Assembly (NCBI GenBank): GCA_902767775.1
Contig: CACXIP010000006.1
Location: 1-64,000, forward strand
DNA: 64,000 nucleotides
DNA from: an uncultured Prevotellaceae bacterium
GTDB lineage: Bacteria > Bacteroidota > Bacteroidia > Bacteroidales > Bacteroidaceae
Reading direction: 5' to 3'
Below are positions 34,036-42,978 of the stretch, one piece after another (position 1 is the stretch's first letter; each line of letters begins with the position of its first letter). Below the pieces are notes generated by a model that saw nothing but the letters and a program-made list of their open reading frames with translations, had not been told where the DNA came from and searched no databases. The translations under genes were made by a program, and so were the position numbers.

Positions 34036-34578
34036 TCACATCTTCCTCATGATGGCTCCTCCGGCGCGGAGGGCATCCATGTTGAGGGGAATAAGCGAGT
34101 GGTGGCGCTCAGGGAGCGTCTTGCGCAATGCTTTTTCCAGTCCCTCAGAAGTGACGACGGGACAGACATGGAGAAGTCCGCCGAGGACAATCATGTTGAA
34201 AATCTTGGCGTTCTTCATCTCTGCCGCCTTGTCCATCGCACTGATGCTGTACACCTCGATGTCCTTGCGGGTGGGCGGGTTGATGATGCCGTAGTCGTCG
34301 TAGATGAGGATGCCGCCGGGCTTCACCTTCGGCTCAAACTTGTCGAGTGAGGGTTGGTTGAGCACAATGGCGATGTCGTACTTGCTGAGGATGGGCGACG
34401 AGATGCGGTCGTCGCTGACGATGACGGTGACATTGGCGGTGCCGCCGCGCTGCTCGGGACCATAGGCGGGCATCCAGGTCACTTCCTTGCCTTCCATCAG
34501 TCCTGAGTAGGCGAGAATCTTGCCCATGGAGAGCACACCCTGTCCGCCGAATCCTGATATGATGATTTCCTTTTTCAT
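34036..34578 (-). CDS. 2-oxoacid:ferredoxin oxidoreductase, gamma subunit
   Basis: A 180-residue protein with the gamma-subunit start IIISGFGGQGVLSMGKILA and the GPEQRGGTANVTVIVSD motif. It is the last gene of the operon. With the alpha and beta subunits and the ferredoxin it oxidises a 2-oxoacid to an acyl-CoA, reducing ferredoxin. Substrate class (branched-chain 2-oxoacid or 2-oxoglutarate) cannot be fixed by reading alone. Confidence 0.88.
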   Translation of the reverse strand: MKKEIIISGFGGQGVLSMGKILAYSGLMEGKEVTWMPAYGPEQRGGTANVTVIVSDDRISSPILSKYDIAIVLNQPSLDKFEPKVKPGGILIYDDYGIINPPTRKDIEVYSISAMDKAAEMKNAKIFNMIVLGGLLHVCPVVTSEGLEKALRKTLPERHHSLIPLNMDALRAGGAIMRKM

Positions 34579-34599
34579 ATATCCTTAATCTTTTAATCT

Positions 34600-34630
34600 T
34601 TCATCTTTCATCTTTCATCCCTCATCCCTC
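34600..34630 (-). repeat. Heptamer array TTTCATC overlapping a stop codon
   Basis: Units TTTCATC, then CCTCATC variants, lie between the beta and gamma subunit genes. The TGA of the beta subunit (minus strand, 34624-34622) falls inside the array. The unit is that of the 25071-25178 array. Confidence 0.8.
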
Positions 34631-35398
34631 TCCCGTGGTGTCCTTCAGGTCGCCCTTGGGGTAGAACTTGAACATATTCTCCTGCATCCATTCGTTGGCT
34701 TGCTTCGGGGTGAGTTTCCAACCGCTGTTGCAGGTGCTCACAAACTCAACGAGACAGGAGCCCTTGCCTGCCATGGAAGCCTCGAAAGCCTTGCGCAATG
34801 CCTTCTTTGCCTTGCGGATGGCAGCCACGTTCTCCACGCTCTGGCGGGTGACGTAGCAGGTGCCCTCGAGCGTGGCGGCTATCTCGGTCATCTTGAGGGG
34901 ATAGCCGTGAAGGGCGGGTTCGCGTCCGTAAGGACAGGTGGATGTCTTCTGACCAATCAGCGTGGTGGGTGCCATCTGTCCTCCTGTCATGCCGTAGATG
35001 GCATTGTTGATGAAGATGATGACGATATGCTCGCCACGGTTGAGAGCGTGGATGGTCTCACAGGCTCCGATACATGCCAGGTCGCCGTCACCCTGGTAGG
35101 TGAACACGAGGCGGTCGGGCCAGAGTCGCTTGATGCCGGTGGCTACGGCGGGAGCACGTCCGTGGGCGGCCTCCTGCCAGTCGATGTCGATGTAGTTGTA
35201 GGCGAAAACGCCGCATCCCACGGGTGAGATGCCCACGGTCTTCTCCTCCATGCCCATCTCCTCAACCACCTCAGCGATGAGTTTGTGAACCACACCATGT
35301 GAGCAGCCCGGGCAGTAGTGCATGGGCGTGTCGTTCAAAAGTGCCGGCTTCTGGTATACCAGGTTCTCCGGACTGATTATGTCTTTTGCTTCCATCAT
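34622..35398 (-). CDS. 2-oxoacid:ferredoxin oxidoreductase, beta (TPP) subunit
   Basis: A 258-residue protein. MHYCPGCSHGVVHKLIAE gives the N-terminal Cys motif, and GDGDLACIGACETIHALNRGEHIVIIFINNAIYGMTGGQ is the thiamine diphosphate binding motif. Either ATG of the pair at 35398/35395 may start it; both overlap the alpha stop (ATGATGA), so the genes are translationally coupled. Confidence 0.9.
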   Translation of the reverse strand: MMEAKDIISPENLVYQKPALLNDTPMHYCPGCSHGVVHKLIAEVVEEMGMEEKTVGISPVGCGVFAYNYIDIDWQEAAHGRAPAVATGIKRLWPDRLVFTYQGDGDLACIGACETIHALNRGEHIVIIFINNAIYGMTGGQMAPTTLIGQKTSTCPYGREPALHGYPLKMTEIAATLEGTCYVTRQSVENVAAIRKAKKALRKAFEASMAGKGSCLVEFVSTCNSGWKLTPKQANEWMQENMFKFYPKGDLKDTTGEG

Positions 35399-36480
35399 TT
35401 CATCAGTTTGGTTTTCAATGCCTCCACTATCTCTTCTGGCTCAGGGACGATACCGCCCAGGCGGCCGAAATGTTCCACAGGTACCTCACCGTTGATGGCC
35501 AGGCGAACGTCCTCCACCATCATGCCGGCGTTGATTTCTGCCACGAGCACTCCCTTCTTTCCTATTGCCAGTTCTGCCACCTGCTTCGAGGGGAAGGGCC
35601 ACACAGTGATGGGGCGCAGCAGACCTACGCGGATGCCCTCAGCACGGGCGAGTTCGATAGCTTTCTCAGAGATGCGTGCCGCGCTGCCGAAGGACACGAT
35701 GATATACTCGGCATCTTCGCACTGCATGGTCTCATACCTCACTTCCTTCTCGCGTATCTCCTGATATTTCTCCTGAAGGTGGATGTTGCGGAGCTCCATC
35801 GCCTCGGGCTTCAGTTCCAGAGAGGTGATGACATTGCGCTTGCGGTCGCGTGTCTTGCCTGTCGATGCCCAGGGGCACTGCTTGATGACTTCCTCATCGG
35901 TGCGGCGGGGCTTGTAGGGCGGCAGCACGATTTTCTCCATCATCTGTCCGATGACGCCGTCGCTCAGAATCATGGCAGGGTTGCGGTATTTGAAGGCGAG
36001 TTCAAAGGCGAGGTCGACGAAGTCGGCCATCTCCTGCACCGACGAGGGTGCGAGTGTGATGACATAATAGTCACCGTTGCCGCCGCCTCGGGTGGCCTGG
36101 AAATAGTCGCTCTGTGAGGGTTGGATGGTGCCCAGACCGGGACCGCCGCGCTGCACGTTGACAAACACGCCGGGGAGTTCGGCTCCTGCCAGATAGGCGA
36201 TGCCTTCCTGCATGAGCGCCACGCCGGGACTCGACGAGGAGGTGAGGGCGCGCTTGCCGGCTCCTGCGGCGCCATAGACCATGTTGATGGATGCCACCTC
36301 GCTCTCTGCCTGCACCACCACCATACCGGTGGTTTCCCAGGGCTTGAGGGCGCAGAGGGTCTCAATCACCTCGCTCTGCGGGGTGATGGGATAGCCGAAA
36401 TAACCGTCGGCTCCACAGCGGATAGCGGCATGGGCGATGGCCTCATTGCCTTTCATCAGTGTTACTTCTTGTTCTGCCAT
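35395..36480 (-). CDS. vorB: 2-oxoacid:ferredoxin oxidoreductase, alpha subunit
   Basis: A 361-residue protein with LMKGNEAIAHAAIRCGADGYFGYPITPQSEV at the start, GAAGAGKRALTSSSSPG and NVQRGGPGLGTIQPSQSDY, typical of the alpha subunit of VorB/KorA-type enzymes. It follows the ferredoxin gene by 3 bp. The set ferredoxin-alpha-beta-gamma matches the four-part anaerobic 2-oxoacid oxidoreductase; the branched-chain (Vor) assignment is my best recollection of Bacteroidales annotation. Confidence 0.85.
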   Translation of the reverse strand: MAEQEVTLMKGNEAIAHAAIRCGADGYFGYPITPQSEVIETLCALKPWETTGMVVVQAESEVASINMVYGAAGAGKRALTSSSSPGVALMQEGIAYLAGAELPGVFVNVQRGGPGLGTIQPSQSDYFQATRGGGNGDYYVITLAPSSVQEMADFVDLAFELAFKYRNPAMILSDGVIGQMMEKIVLPPYKPRRTDEEVIKQCPWASTGKTRDRKRNVITSLELKPEAMELRNIHLQEKYQEIREKEVRYETMQCEDAEYIIVSFGSAARISEKAIELARAEGIRVGLLRPITVWPFPSKQVAELAIGKKGVLVAEINAGMMVEDVRLAINGEVPVEHFGRLGGIVPEPEEIVEALKTKLMK

Positions 36481-36483
36481 CTC

Positions 36484-36717
36484 TTACTCCTCCATTTTTT
36501 TGCGGTAAACAGTGATACATCCGTCAGGACATACGATGGCACATGAGGCGCATCCGGTGCAGTCATCGGGACGTGCGGCCTCAATGAAGGGATAGCCCGA
36601 CACATTGACTTTCTTGTCGGCAAGGGCGATGACGCCCTTGGGGCAAGCCTCAATGCACAGGGAGCAGCCCTTGCATCTGTTCGTGTTGACCACGATTTGA
36701 CCTTTGATTTTTGCCAT
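36484..36717 (-). CDS. 2x[4Fe-4S] ferredoxin subunit
   Basis: A 77-residue protein with two CxxCxxCxxxC clusters (NRCKGCSLCIEACPKG and DDCTGCASCAIVCPDG). It is the ferredoxin-like subunit of the adjacent oxidoreductase. It lies 47 bp after the TPR-like mini-gene and 3 bp before the alpha subunit. Confidence 0.93.
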   Translation of the reverse strand: MAKIKGQIVVNTNRCKGCSLCIEACPKGVIALADKKVNVSGYPFIEAARPDDCTGCASCAIVCPDGCITVYRKKMEE

Positions 36718-36764
36718 AATTGATATTGTTAGGGTATTTTTTGCATTATGATTTCGCTTCCCTG

Positions 36765-36944
36765 CTATGGATTGTAGTAATCCTTGTGGTAGAAGCTGAG
36801 GATATCGTCGAGCATCTCCTTGGCATGGACGGCAGGACTCTCTGGGTCGAGGGCGATGGCCTCCATGTAGTTGTTGATGGCCTCCTGCCAGTTGCCCTGG
36901 CGGCGGTACTCATTGCCCCTCTGGTAGTATTCCTCGGCGGTCAT
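36765..36944 (-). CDS. Small TPR-like protein (59 residues)
   Basis: An ATG at 36944 overlaps the folD stop (ATGA), and the frame runs 59 codons to a TAG at 36765. The product starts [20 protein letters not shown] and contains one TPR-like helix pair ([31 protein letters not shown]), ending FYHKDYYNP. The TPR pattern, GC-rich codon usage and tight coupling make it very likely real. Position before the ferredoxin suggests a role in assembling or scaffolding the oxidoreductase, but this is a guess. Confidence 0.85.
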   Translation of the reverse strand: MTAEEYYQRGNEYRRQGNWQEAINNYMEAIALDPESPAVHAKEMLDDILSFYHKDYYNP

Positions 36945-37819
36945 GGGTAGTATTCCTTTTTAGCAGCGGAGAGCGTGTTCTTCATCAGCGAGCAGATGGT
37001 CATCGGACCGACGCCGCCGGGAACAGGGGTAATCATGGAGCATTTCTCTGCCACCTCGTCAAACTTCACGTCGCCGTTGAGGCGGAAACCGCTCTTGCGG
37101 GTGGCATCAGGCACGCGGGTGGTGCCCACGTCGATGACCACAGCCCCTTCCTTCACCATGTCGGCGGTGACGAAGTTGGGCTGGCCGATGGCGGCGATGA
37201 GGATGTCGGCCTCGCGGCATTCCTCACGCAATGTAGCTGAGTGGCTGTGGCAGACGGTCACGGTGGAGTCGCCATAGTGCTTCTGCATCATCAGCTGTGC
37301 CATGGGCTTGCCCACGATGTTGCTGCGGCCGAGGATGACGCATTTCTTGCCGCTGGTGGCGACGTTGTAGCGGCGCAGCAGGGTGAGGATGCCCAGGGGG
37401 GTGGCCGAGATGAAGCAAGGCAGGCCGATGGCCATCCGCCCCACGTTGATGGGGTGGAAACCGTCGACATCCTTGCGGTAGTCTATCGCCATGATGACTT
37501 TCTGCTCGTCGATGTGGCGGGGAAGCGGCAGCTGTACGATGAAACCGTCGACATCGTCATCGGCATTCAGCTGTGCCACTTTCTCCAGCAACTCCTCCTC
37601 GGTGACGTCGTCTTCCATGCGGATGAGCGTAGAGGTGAATCCACATGCCTCACAGGCTATCACCTTGTTTTTGACGTATGTCTCCGAACCTCCGTCGTGT
37701 CCTACGAGGATGGCGGCGAGATGGGGACGTTTGCAGCCGCGGGCGGTCATCTCCCGCACCTCTTCGGCTATCTCCTGCTTGATGGCGGCCGCAGTGGCCT
37801 TTCCGTCGATTAGTGTCAT
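36941..37819 (-). CDS. folD: Methylenetetrahydrofolate dehydrogenase / cyclohydrolase
   Basis: A 292-residue bifunctional enzyme: [17 protein letters not shown] holds the catalytic Lys, and [13 protein letters not shown] and [10 protein letters not shown] are family signatures. It interconverts methylene-, methenyl- and formyl-tetrahydrofolate with NADP. It lies 6 bp after ffh and overlaps the small TPR-like gene. Confidence 0.95.
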   Translation of the reverse strand: MTLIDGKATAAAIKQEIAEEVREMTARGCKRPHLAAILVGHDGGSETYVKNKVIACEACGFTSTLIRMEDDVTEEELLEKVAQLNADDDVDGFIVQLPLPRHIDEQKVIMAIDYRKDVDGFHPINVGRMAIGLPCFISATPLGILTLLRRYNVATSGKKCVILGRSNIVGKPMAQLMMQKHYGDSTVTVCHSHSATLREECREADILIAAIGQPNFVTADMVKEGAVVIDVGTTRVPDATRKSGFRLNGDVKFDEVAEKCSMITPVPGGVGPMTICSLMKNTLSAAKKEYYP

Positions 37820-37825
37820 GTCGTA

Positions 37826-39172
37826 TTATTTGGGCATGGTGGGCATCTTGCCCCTCATGGCATTCATCATCATGTTCATTTTCGAGGTGTTGGTCACCAT
37901 CTGCATCATCTTGCGGGTCTGGTCAAACTGCTTGAGGAGTTTGTTGACCTCCTGGATGGTGGTGCCTGAGCCGCGTGCGATGCGCATACGGCGGCTCTGG
38001 TTGAGAATCTGGGGATTGGCGCGCTCCTTCGGGGTCATGCTCTGGATGATGGCCTCGATGCTCTTGAAGGCGTCGTCGTCGATGTCGACATCCTTGATGG
38101 CCTTGCCCACACCGGGAATCATCGAGGCGAGGTCCTTGAGGTTGCCCATCTTCTTGATTTGCTGGATTTGGGCCATGAAGTCGTTGAAGTCAAACTTGTT
38201 TTTCTTCAGTTTGTCCATCATCTTCTTGGCTTCCTCCTCGTCGTAGAGGGCCTGTGCGCGCTCCACGAGACTCACCACGTCGCCCATGCCGAGGATACGG
38301 TCGGCCATGCGTGAGGGATGGAAGGCGTCGATGGCTTCCATCTTCTCTCCCGTTCCGATAAACTTGATGGGCTTGGTCACCACAGTGCGGATGGAGAGGG
38401 CTGCACCGCCACGGGTGTCACCATCGAGTTTGGTAAGCACCACACCGTCGAAGTCAAGGCGGTCGTTGAAGGTCTTGGCGGTGTTGACGGCATCCTGACC
38501 AGTCATCGAGTCAACCACAAAGAGGGTCTCGTCGGGATTGACGGCATTCTTGAGCGTCTCTATCTCGCGCATCATGTCCTCATCGATGGCGAGACGGCCG
38601 GCGGTATCGATAATGACCACATCGTGGCCTTTTGACTTGGCTTCACGGATGGCGTTGTTGGCTATTGCCACCACGTCCTTGTTGTCGGGCTCTGAATACA
38701 CGGGGATGCCGATTTGCTCGGCCACCACCTTGAGCTGCTCAATGGCGGCGGGACGGTAGACGTCGCAGGCCACCAGCAGCGGGTTCTTGCGCTGCTTGGT
38801 CTTCAGCATGTTGGCCAACTTGCCACTGAACGTGGTCTTGCCGGAACCTTGCAGTCCCGACATAAGAATGATGGAAGGACGGCCGGTGAGGTTGAGCCCC
38901 ACATTCTCTCCGCCCATCAACTCTACCATCTCGTCGTGGACGAGTTTCACCATCAACTGACCTGGCTTCACAGCCGTCAGCACATTCATACCCATCGCCT
39001 TGCGCTTCACCTCGTCGGTGAACGTCTTGGCTACCTTGTAACTCACATCGGCCTCGATGAGGGCCTTGCGTACATCTTTCAGGGTTTGGGCTACATTGAT
39101 TTCGGTAATTTTTCCTTCGCCCTTGAGCATCTTGAACGAGCGCTCAAGTCTCTCGCTTAAATTCTCAAACAT
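37826..39172 (-). CDS. ffh: Signal recognition particle protein Ffh
   Basis: A 448-residue GTPase: N domain, P-loop GLQGSGKTTFSGKLA, DTAGRLAIDE, TKLDGDTRGG, then the Met-rich M domain ending MNMMMNAMRGKMP. It binds SRP RNA and signal peptides at the ribosome for membrane targeting. It leads a seven-gene run (ffh, folD, small TPR, ferredoxin, alpha, beta, gamma). Confidence 0.97.
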   Translation of the reverse strand: MFENLSERLERSFKMLKGEGKITEINVAQTLKDVRKALIEADVSYKVAKTFTDEVKRKAMGMNVLTAVKPGQLMVKLVHDEMVELMGGENVGLNLTGRPSIILMSGLQGSGKTTFSGKLANMLKTKQRKNPLLVACDVYRPAAIEQLKVVAEQIGIPVYSEPDNKDVVAIANNAIREAKSKGHDVVIIDTAGRLAIDEDMMREIETLKNAVNPDETLFVVDSMTGQDAVNTAKTFNDRLDFDGVVLTKLDGDTRGGAALSIRTVVTKPIKFIGTGEKMEAIDAFHPSRMADRILGMGDVVSLVERAQALYDEEEAKKMMDKLKKNKFDFNDFMAQIQQIKKMGNLKDLASMIPGVGKAIKDVDIDDDAFKSIEAIIQSMTPKERANPQILNQSRRMRIARGSGTTIQEVNKLLKQFDQTRKMMQMVTNTSKMNMMMNAMRGKMPTMPK

Positions 39173-39226
39173 CTTTCAAATAAATGTATCTTTTCTAAAT
39201 ATTTATTCAGTCTCTTAAAATCAAGA

Positions 39227-39257
39227 CAAAGGTAGATATTTTTCTCCAATTATCAAT
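39227..39257 (-). promoter_or_regulatory. Promoter of the ffh operon
   Basis: On the minus strand ATTG (39257-39254, one mismatch), 19 nt and TACCTTTG (39234-39227). The ffh ATG follows about 55 nt later. Confidence 0.6.
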
Positions 39258-39299
39258 GATAACAACTATATTTTTATCTTGTAGGGCGAATTTTATTCT

Positions 39300-40241
39300 T
39301 TATTCGTTTATCTTCATTACTATCGGCAAGTGGTCGCTGCTGCCTCCATGGTAGCGGTAGCCAACGTAGGTGCGGCGTGGTTGCAGTCCGCCGTATTTCT
39401 CATCTTCCTCGGTGAGGAAGGGTGCATCTATGATATGGCATTCGGTGTGCCTTTTGGCAAGTGATTCGCTCACGAAGATATGGTCGAGGCTTCCCCACTG
39501 TCCTCTGTGCTTATAGGTGCCCCTTGCGCCGTGACTGCCCTTCGCTCCTGATGAGGCATGGATGAGGTGGTGCAGGGAGAGCCTGACTATCGCACTGTCG
39601 GAGTCATAGTCGTTGAAGTCGCCGGCGACGATGATGTTTGCCTTGCTGTCTGTCTGGCGGATAGAGTCGATGGTCGTGATGATGCGCTCCGCCACCCTCA
39701 GACGGTAGGGACGTGTGCTCCGCTCGCCGTTGACTCGGCTGGGGGCATGCACCACCATCACATGGAGTGTATCGCCCGTAGTGATGAGACCGCTGGCATA
39801 AAGGATGTCGCGGGTGGCGTGCCTGCCTTCGGGTGGACTGACACCGATGGCATGATGGGAGATGAGGCGGAAGGTGAAGGGTGAGTAGAGCAATGCTACG
39901 TCGATGCCGCGCTCATCGTCGGAATGCGTCATCACATACTCGTAACCGGCATTGCGGAGCAGTGAGCGATGGGTGAGGTCGTTCATCACGCTGTCGTTCT
40001 CCACTTCTGCCAAGGCCACCAGGTCGGGCAGTGTCCATGCCTCTCCCTCGCCGCCGCACGAGATAATGGTCTGGGCAATGCTGTTCAGCTTCGTCCAGTA
40101 TCGGTGGCTGTCCCACTTACGGGTGGCATCAGGCAGATACTCATAGTCGTTCTTGCCCTCATCGTGTCGCCAGTCGAAGAGGTTCTCGCAGTTGAGCTCC
40201 ACAAAAGTGAGCCATGAGGTGAGCAGCAGAGAGATAAGCAT
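39300..40241 (-). CDS. Endonuclease/exonuclease/phosphatase family protein
   Basis: A 313-residue protein with the EEP fold motifs FVELNCENLFD, ALAEVEND, VVAGDFNDYDSDS, GSLDHIFVS and SSDHLPIVM, which hold the metal and catalytic Glu, Asp, Asn and His. A short hydrophobic N-terminus (MLISLLLTSWLTFV) suggests export. It may cleave phosphodiesters of nucleic acids or lipids; substrate unknown. Its start lies just past the terminator of the upstream transcript. Confidence 0.85.
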   Translation of the reverse strand: MLISLLLTSWLTFVELNCENLFDWRHDEGKNDYEYLPDATRKWDSHRYWTKLNSIAQTIISCGGEGEAWTLPDLVALAEVENDSVMNDLTHRSLLRNAGYEYVMTHSDDERGIDVALLYSPFTFRLISHHAIGVSPPEGRHATRDILYASGLITTGDTLHVMVVHAPSRVNGERSTRPYRLRVAERIITTIDSIRQTDSKANIIVAGDFNDYDSDSAIVRLSLHHLIHASSGAKGSHGARGTYKHRGQWGSLDHIFVSESLAKRHTECHIIDAPFLTEEDEKYGGLQPRRTYVGYRYHGGSSDHLPIVMKINE

Positions 40242-40256
40242 GAGAATAAGGAGGAT

Positions 40257-40296
40257 TTAAAAAAATCCCTGAGCCAAACGGCCCAGGGATTTTTTA
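40257..40296 (-). terminator. Terminator after the 68-residue peptide gene
   Basis: ATCCCTGaGCC (40265-40275) pairs with GGCcCAGGGAT (40280-40290), one mismatch, flanked by A- and T-runs, so it can act in both directions. Confidence 0.85.
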
Positions 40297-40309
40297 TGTA
40301 AAAGAGATG

Positions 40310-40516
40310 TTATTTCCATTTGTTGTCGAAATGATCCCAAACCATCTCGTTGGCATCGGCTTCGTGAGTGCCATCGTCTTGGCCACCCCAATCAATAGTT
40401 AGTTGGTCACCATTATATACTTTGGCTGTACCAATTTCAGAAGCACAGAAAATTTCAGCGTTGACGGTGCCCAGCAACTCACATACGGGGGCTTTATATA
40501 TCTTTTTCATAATCAT
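40310..40516 (-). CDS. Small peptide of the MKKxYxxP type (68 residues)
   Basis: The product begins MIMKKIYKAPVCELLGTVNA and continues into a Gly/Asp/Trp-rich acidic half (WGGQDDGTHEADANEMVWDH). The gene lies 11 bp after the secreted protein gene and before a strong terminator, so it is co-transcribed. Short peptides beginning K-K-x-Y-x-x-P with an acidic, glycine-rich tail are, as I recall, scattered in Prevotella and Bacteroides and mostly unnamed. It has no typical signal peptide. It could be a secreted precursor or a small partner of the upstream protein; function unknown. The true start could be the second ATG (40510). Confidence 0.7.
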   Translation of the reverse strand: MIMKKIYKAPVCELLGTVNAEIFCASEIGTAKVYNGDQLTIDWGGQDDGTHEADANEMVWDHFDNKWK

Positions 40517-40527
40517 TGTCTCTTTAA

Positions 40528-41886
40528 TTATTTAACAATTACCTTCTTGCCGTTCACGATATATATACCGCGTGAGAGTTTCTTCATATCTGATGCTTTA
40601 CCCATATAAACACCACTGACAGAATAGACATCATCGTTATTTCTATAGTTGGTGGATATGCCTTCTATTGCGGTTAGCTCACCGTCAATAACAATGCCGA
40701 TGTTCAGACCTGAACTACTTTCCCATATAAGCTTTTGCATATAATCATCAAGCATGAAGTAACCTCTAAATCCTTTGATTTTACTCTCACTCTCGCTTGT
40801 GGAATAGTAGAATTTGTTACCACTTAAGAAGATGCCTCTATTTGGGATGGTCTGCTTGTTCAAGACACCAATAAACTCAATTTTTTGAGTTTCTTCTGTT
40901 TCTTCATCAAAATAATTGATAATTGACTTGATTTCTTTATTCTCTACAATGCATTTTTCAGGAGATGCTATCTCAGATATGTCTTTTGATGTTTTGATAA
41001 AATATGGTTTATAAGCTTCAATACCAGATGTTCTCAACATCTTAAGATTAAATTCAATGTTATTATTTTCAATATAAATACCTCCGTCATCTGAAGATTC
41101 TGGTATTTGAGCCAATTGGACGTCACTACCGAAAATCTGTTTCTTCTGAGTATTGTTTAAAGCAAATGGTAGACACAGTGTTGACCAAGTATTGGCTTTG
41201 ATTGTGCGTTTTACAATAACGTCTTCAGATACAGTGAATAATTCTTTAGGACCGAAGTCATACTCTGTCTTTCCTTGTTCATTCACAGTTTCTGTAACCT
41301 CTCGGTGCTCGTAGGTGTAACTTTCTTCTAAAACATCAGCTTCTTCATCAATGATTCTTGGAGAAGGTTCTACAATATTGACATTGAATGATGATGGAGC
41401 ATCAATTTTTTGTGCTTCAACAGGACTGAATGGGGAATAGTCTTTGCCATCTTCACCGCTGAGACTGAGTGCTGTGATTGTGATAGGGATAGGTTCTTCA
41501 CTAACCGCCATGCTCTCATCTGCTTGGAAATAGATTTTGACCACATCGTATTCGCCATTTTTCATATTTTGGCCATCCATGTTCATGAAGATGAAAACAC
41601 CTTCATCTTTTCCAGTCTTTTTGTCGTTCATGACAAATCTCGGGTCAGAAATTCCTGTCGATTTATAATCTGCCACACCTTGATTGAAATGGAGACCCTC
41701 AGGCAGCACAAACTCAATTTGGAGAGCATTATACCTTCTCTCCTGCATTTTGCATTTAATGGTGATGCACCCAAAGCCGCCCTGCTTGATTGTAGCGTCT
41801 TGAATGCTGGTAACGCCATCCTTTGCCTGGGCTACATTCATGCAGCCAAGCAATGCCATTGCCAAAAGTAGAATTTTTTGTTTCAT
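40528..41886 (-). CDS. Secreted protein with cohesin-like N-terminus and Prevotella-type C-terminal tail
   Basis: A 452-residue protein with a signal peptide (LLLAMALLGCMNVAQA). Residues about 25-150 resemble a cohesin-like beta sandwich (YNALQIEFVLPEGLHF, YDVVKIYFQADE). Residues about 215-400 carry a segment with TWSTLCLPFAL, frequent in Prevotella surface proteins. The end VYSVSGVYMGK ... SRGIYIVNGKKVIVK is the common terminal module. The gene is clearly more AT-rich than its neighbours, suggesting transfer. Function unknown. Confidence 0.65.
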   Translation of the reverse strand: MKQKILLLAMALLGCMNVAQAKDGVTSIQDATIKQGGFGCITIKCKMQERRYNALQIEFVLPEGLHFNQGVADYKSTGISDPRFVMNDKKTGKDEGVFIFMNMDGQNMKNGEYDVVKIYFQADESMAVSEEPIPITITALSLSGEDGKDYSPFSPVEAQKIDAPSSFNVNIVEPSPRIIDEEADVLEESYTYEHREVTETVNEQGKTEYDFGPKELFTVSEDVIVKRTIKANTWSTLCLPFALNNTQKKQIFGSDVQLAQIPESSDDGGIYIENNNIEFNLKMLRTSGIEAYKPYFIKTSKDISEIASPEKCIVENKEIKSIINYFDEETEETQKIEFIGVLNKQTIPNRGIFLSGNKFYYSTSESESKIKGFRGYFMLDDYMQKLIWESSSGLNIGIVIDGELTAIEGISTNYRNNDDVYSVSGVYMGKASDMKKLSRGIYIVNGKKVIVK

Positions 41887-42004
41887 ATGATAAGGTTTTG
41901 TTAATAATCATCAGACCTCATAGACATCTCGACATGCCTTAAAATGACCTTTTTGCCATGCTTCCCAAAGGGCATAATACACCCTAAGGCTTTTAGTGGC
42001 GTTG

Positions 42005-42012
42005 CAAATATA
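42005..42012 (-). promoter_or_regulatory. -7 box for the cohesin-like gene
   Basis: TATATTTG on the minus strand, about 120 nt before the ATG at 41886. A GTTG at about 42034-42031 could be a weak -33. Confidence 0.4.
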
Positions 42013-42118
42013 ATCAAATTTGCGTAATCACAACACTTTTTTGCAGTTTTTTTTATTAAAAAGCAGATTTTTTAAAGAAAAGTGCTCTCTGACAGCTTCT
42101 TTTTATGCAAAAATACTG

Positions 42119-42895
42119 TCATCGGGCAACATTGTTGCGTATCTTGGTGAGGTATGCTTTCATGCCGTCGGCATCCTTCGTGTCGATGATATGGAGCAGT
42201 TCCTTGAGTTCGGTGCGGATCTGTGAGACCTGGTCGTGCGTGTAGGGATTGAAGAGAATTTCCTGCAACAGGTAGTCATCCTCGTTGAGTACTCCTTTTG
42301 CGATGCGCATATGCCGCTTGAAGGTGGTTCCAGGTGCATCTTGGTGCTTCATCACGGCGGCGAAGACAAAGGTGCTGACGAAAGGGATACTTAGCGAATA
42401 GGCCACGGTGCGGTCGTGCTCGTCGAAGGTATATTCATAGATATTGAGCCCCAGACGGCTATAGAGGTCCTTGAAGAAGATGCGTCCCATGTAGTCGCCC
42501 TCGCTGATGATGATGGCGTTCTCCTCACTGAGCTGCTGAAGGTTGGCAAAGGTGGGGCCGAACATGGGGTGGGTCGACACATAGCGGCGGCCGCACTGTT
42601 CGTAATACTCATGCAGCCCGGTCTTCACCGAAGCGATATCGCTGATGATGCAGTCGGAGGGCAGGTGGGGGATGACTTCGTTGAAGGCGGGGATGGTGTA
42701 CTTCACCGTCACCGCGTTGATGACCAGTTCGGGTTGGAAGGCCTCTATCTCCTCCAGGGTGGTGAAACGCTGCGTGTTGTAGGTGAAGCGCATCCTGAGC
42801 GGGTCTTTCTCATAGACCGCCATCTCATGGTCGAAACTCAGCAGGTCGAGGAAAAAACTGCCCATCTTGCCTGCTCCCAAAACTAATATTTTCAT
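42119..42895 (-). CDS. tyrA: Prephenate dehydrogenase
   Basis: A 258-residue protein with the NAD-binding start LVLGAGKMGSFFLDLL, VSTHPMFGPTFANLQQL and DEHDRTVAYSLSIPFV, typical of TyrA. It makes 4-hydroxyphenylpyruvate, the tyrosine precursor. It is the last gene of the Phe/Tyr run; 83 bp separate it from the DAHP synthase gene. Confidence 0.92.
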   Translation of the reverse strand: MKILVLGAGKMGSFFLDLLSFDHEMAVYEKDPLRMRFTYNTQRFTTLEEIEAFQPELVINAVTVKYTIPAFNEVIPHLPSDCIISDIASVKTGLHEYYEQCGRRYVSTHPMFGPTFANLQQLSEENAIIISEGDYMGRIFFKDLYSRLGLNIYEYTFDEHDRTVAYSLSIPFVSTFVFAAVMKHQDAPGTTFKRHMRIAKGVLNEDDYLLQEILFNPYTHDQVSQIRTELKELLHIIDTKDADGMKAYLTKIRNNVAR

Positions 42896-42901
42896 TTTTT
42901 T

Positions 42902-42940
42902 GAGGTTTGAGGTTTAAGATTTGAGATTTTGAGATTTAAG
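42902..42940 (-). repeat. Heptamer array GAGGTTT/GAGATTT
   Basis: About five 7-bp units (GAGGTTT, AAGATTT, GAGATTT variants) fill the gap between the DAHP synthase-chorismate mutase gene and tyrA. Confidence 0.75.
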
Positions 42941-42978
42941 CTATATCTCAGCATACCGATAGCAAGCTTTCCTCTGAG

